NCBI GenBank assembly: GCA_036245525.1 | Contig: BTPG01000003.1 | Span: 134,848,873-134,912,872, forward strand | Source: Semisulcospira habei | Lineage: Eukaryota; Mollusca; Gastropoda; Semisulcospiridae | Direction: 5' to 3' | Length of the DNA stretch: 64,000 nt | Shown: positions 56,451 through 64,000 of the stretch, piece by piece | Layout: each line of letters opens with the position of its first letter | Position numbering within the stretch: the first letter of the stretch is position 1 | The notes under the pieces: model-generated | Databases searched by the model: none | Seen by the model: only the letters and a program-made list of their open reading frames with translations | What the model was told of the DNA's origin: nothing | Made by a program: the position numbers and the translations under genes

Positions 56451-57570
56451 TGTGCGATGTATGAAACACAAAAATCTTCCTCGTTTCCATAATTACAGGC
56501 TTGAAAATAAAGGAAATGCTCCATGCAAGGGTTGTCTAGAAGATCATCTGAGCATATTAAAATTAAATATCTCATTGAAGAATTAAATGATTGTTTATAG
56601 AAAGTTGGTAGACCCACATTAGAGTCCGTAACTTTGGTTATATTCATTTCACATTTTGGATATAGCTGGTTTGGAAAAAGACTTTGAATGAGTTCGTTAG
56701 CCATGTTTGATGCCTCTTCGACATTTTGAATAATAATTAATTCATTTTTGCAAGTTTTGGAGCCACGTTATAGTCCCATCAAACCGTCAGCCCTGGAAGA
56801 GGCTGTGTTGAAGAAAACAGTCGGCTCTGGAAGAGGCTGCGTGCCGTTCGAATGAGTGACGTGCAACATCAAATTCGTCACTGTGTACACAGCGTCGTGG
56901 AACTAGCGATGCCATAACGTAAAGCTTATAGTGACGTCATTTTGCTTCTCGTGCTATGCTTCTTCTTGAGAATTTAAGTCGCTACTCCAGCCCACATAGT
57001 GTACTAATGGCTTGAAGCGCCGTGTGTCCGTCTTTATTTGTGTGCGCCGGCGTGTGTGTTGATCAGAGGTTGGCTTAGACAGGAGGGAAATGGATCAGAA
57101 GGATAAACTTTAAAATATGAACAACTCTGAATGTTCCTAAAAGAACAACGCATGTGGGCTATCGCAATCCGGCAATACGGTAGACTTTGGGTTGAAATCC
57201 TCATCTTGTTGCATTTTGATATTAAATTTAAAATTAAAGATCATCTGTAGCTTTTTCAAGTGACTTGTATCACACACTCTTTAGAGAACTAGCAATCCCG
57301 ATTGTCCCTACAAACTTAGTTTACACGCCGTGTGCGGTGAAATGTATCGCTCTTCTTAGATTTGGTAAAAAAGAGAGCTAACTAGAGCTCTGGTTGCAAA
57401 ACAAAGAAGTGAGTTGCGTCTCGAGTTAACACACGCAACTACGCCAGTAAAAGGAGAAAAACGTGCCAAAAAAAAAAACCACTTTCGTCGGCATCTGAGA
57501 AGAAGGGAAGAAATACCATAGAAAATGTCAAGAAAAATAAACAATGATTCGATATTGGGTTAGTTAATAT
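56451..57570. other. Unannotated interval
   Basis: Short frames only. A small duplication of GGAAGAGGCTG occurs at 56794 and 56827. No gene signal. Confidence 0.4.
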
Positions 57571-57842
<272 letters not shown>

Positions 57843-58137
57843 GGCTTTCACACTGAGAAGCGAAATTGAGGCACACGCATTTCGAGCAAGCGTGCTCATA
57901 GTAGCGCATGTAAAATCGCGGACTGTGTTTCTGTCTGAATATATGCAACACACCAACAGCAAGCTTCAAGTCGCTGATGGTCACCGGATTTTATAGGTAA
58001 CTAGGTTTTCCACGTACACACGTCTATGGAATAATAGTGTTAGACACGCAGACACAATATCAAAGTCATAATTATGTTCCCAAAATATTCTCGGACGTTT
58101 GGTCAAGTTTGAAACCATACAGGCTTCAGCGACTTTA

Positions 58138-58139
<2 letters not shown>

Positions 58140-58229
<90 letters not shown>

Positions 58230-58424
58230 CCCCCGTGTGTGTGTGTGTGCGTGTGTATGCGCCCGTACGTGTGTATGTGTGTGTGTGTGTTTGTGCGCCC
58301 GTGTGTGTGTGCGTGTGTGTGCGCCCGTATGTGTGTATGTGTGTGTGTGTGTGTGTGTGCGTGCGCCCGTGTGTGTGTGTGTGTGTGTGCGTGCGCCCGT
58401 GTGTGTGTGTGTGTGTGCGTGCGC

Positions 58425-58467
<43 letters not shown>

Positions 58468-58469
58468 CC

Positions 58470-58503
<34 letters not shown>
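58140..58503. repeat. GT microsatellite at a splice acceptor
   Basis: Long interrupted GT tract with GCGCCCGT islands. It ends two bases before GCCAG, the acceptor of the first NTPase exon. It thus occupies the place of a polypyrimidine tract. Confidence 0.9.
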
Positions 58504-58504
<1 letters not shown>

Positions 58505-58507
58505 CAG

Positions 58508-63228
<4,721 letters not shown>

Positions 63229-63351
63229 GTGTGTTGCTCGACCATTTTATGCTGGTGATCTCAGTCTGGGGCTGCTTATGCAGCCTCTGAATTTAACACT
63301 CACAAAATAATGAATGGTCTCTGCCCTGCGACCTGGTGTCAACCCATTTAA

Positions 63352-63663
63352 CTCATTCAGCCCGACGCACGTATTTCCCAAATTTTGGAGGCGTCCTCTA
63401 ACGACTATGCACCTGTTGCAGGAGATGGATCGACCATAATAATAAAGGGCATTGCAAGATTAGTTTGGCGCTGAGAGGCACCAAGCTAATCTATCACCAC
63501 CCTTCAATTACCATGTACCAGTTACAGGAGATGGATCGACCATGATAATTCATGGGTAGTGCCAGATTTGCTTGGTGCCTGATGGCGCCAAGCTAATCTG
63601 GCAATACCCATGAATTATCATGGTCGATCCATCCCCTGATGTAGAGCGTCGGGACTAAATGGG
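63352..63663. mobile_element. TTAA MITE (M1) with extra arm
   Basis: TTAA at 63348-63351 and 63664-63667. Starts CTCATTCAGCCCGACGC and ends CGTCGGGACTAAATGGG. Contains two hairpins in series (63430-63510, decayed, and 63537-63628, near perfect), a partial internal duplication of the M1 unit. Confidence 0.85.
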
Positions 63664-63667
63664 TTAA

Positions 63668-64000
63668 GGTCGTTACGTACACTACTGTAACTATCAGTAG
63701 TGTGCGATAGCAAGAATTTAAAATAAAATAAATAAATAAATACATGTTGACAAACACACTGTGACCGGTTTAGTATACTAGTATATCATGTACGTCAGAC
63801 TGGCCCGGAGTCACTAATAAAGCAACACGTTTTGACTTTTTTTCACGCCACAATGACCCTGTGCCAATGTGGTAAGTTATGCCGAAGTAAACACCGGGTT
63901 TTTGTTCCAAAGATCTGCGCAAAGAAACAGTTCTTCTATAAACTCGGTCTCGTCATCCGTTATTTCTTTGTCACGAGGTCATGACCTTCAGTACCGTGAC
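63668..64000. other. Unannotated right edge
   Basis: No gene signal; a short AAAT repeat at 63720-63742. Confidence 0.4.

Overview
The window looks like a piece of a repeat-rich invertebrate nuclear genome, most likely a mollusc or another lophotrochozoan. The grounds are split genes with GT-AG introns, very long GA, GT and AT microsatellites, many LINE, SINE, LTR and TTAA-type MITE copies, and an animal Polinton-like element. There is no prokaryotic gene organisation, no CRISPR array and no RNA gene I can support. The species call is inference.

Layout. 1-6.1 kb: two decayed LINE copies (endonuclease plus reverse transcriptase) split by a 0.67 kb direct duplication and by later insertions. 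7.1-7.7 kb: a palindromic repeat array and a TG-rich tract. 8.2-21.9 kb: the most notable object, a decayed Maverick/Polinton (adintovirus-like) provirus. It has a protein-primed-type family B DNA polymerase, a retroviral-type integrase, an A32/FtsK-like packaging ATPase, a candidate jelly-roll major capsid protein and about ten small, often membrane-anchored proteins. Most genes start right behind an A-rich AATAAAAATG-type leader. 22.6-30.2 kb: SINE copies, a CR1/L2-like LINE sitting inside a GA microsatellite, one Ig-domain exon, a LINE with a 73-bp target duplication, a degenerate LINE and a reversed solo LTR. 30.4-36.8 kb: a Ty3/Gypsy-related element whose integrase lies before the reverse transcriptase (Gmr1-like order), with two later insertions. 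37.5-37.7 kb: the last exon of a trypsin-like protease gene. 37.8-50 kb: palindromic MITEs, a second copy of the 26.5 kb LINE, microsatellites and nested SINE/LINE/MITE insertions. 50.2-54.0 kb: a gene for a tyrosine-recombinase-like (Crypton-type) protein with zinc fingers and a C-terminal Myb/SANT-like segment. 55 kb: a tandem triplet of one MITE. 58.5-63.2 kb: four exons of a P-loop NTPase gene whose Walker A motif is split by an intron. 63.35-63.66 kb: another TTAA MITE.

How parts relate. The provirus genes would together copy, integrate and package a linear DNA. PolB is interrupted by a 456-bp element with a 12-bp duplication, and several genes carry stops or frameshifts, so this copy is dead or its sequence has indel errors; several of the breaks lie in A or T homopolymers. 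The nested insertions give a relative chronology. Boundaries, terminal repeats and family names could not be checked by alignment.
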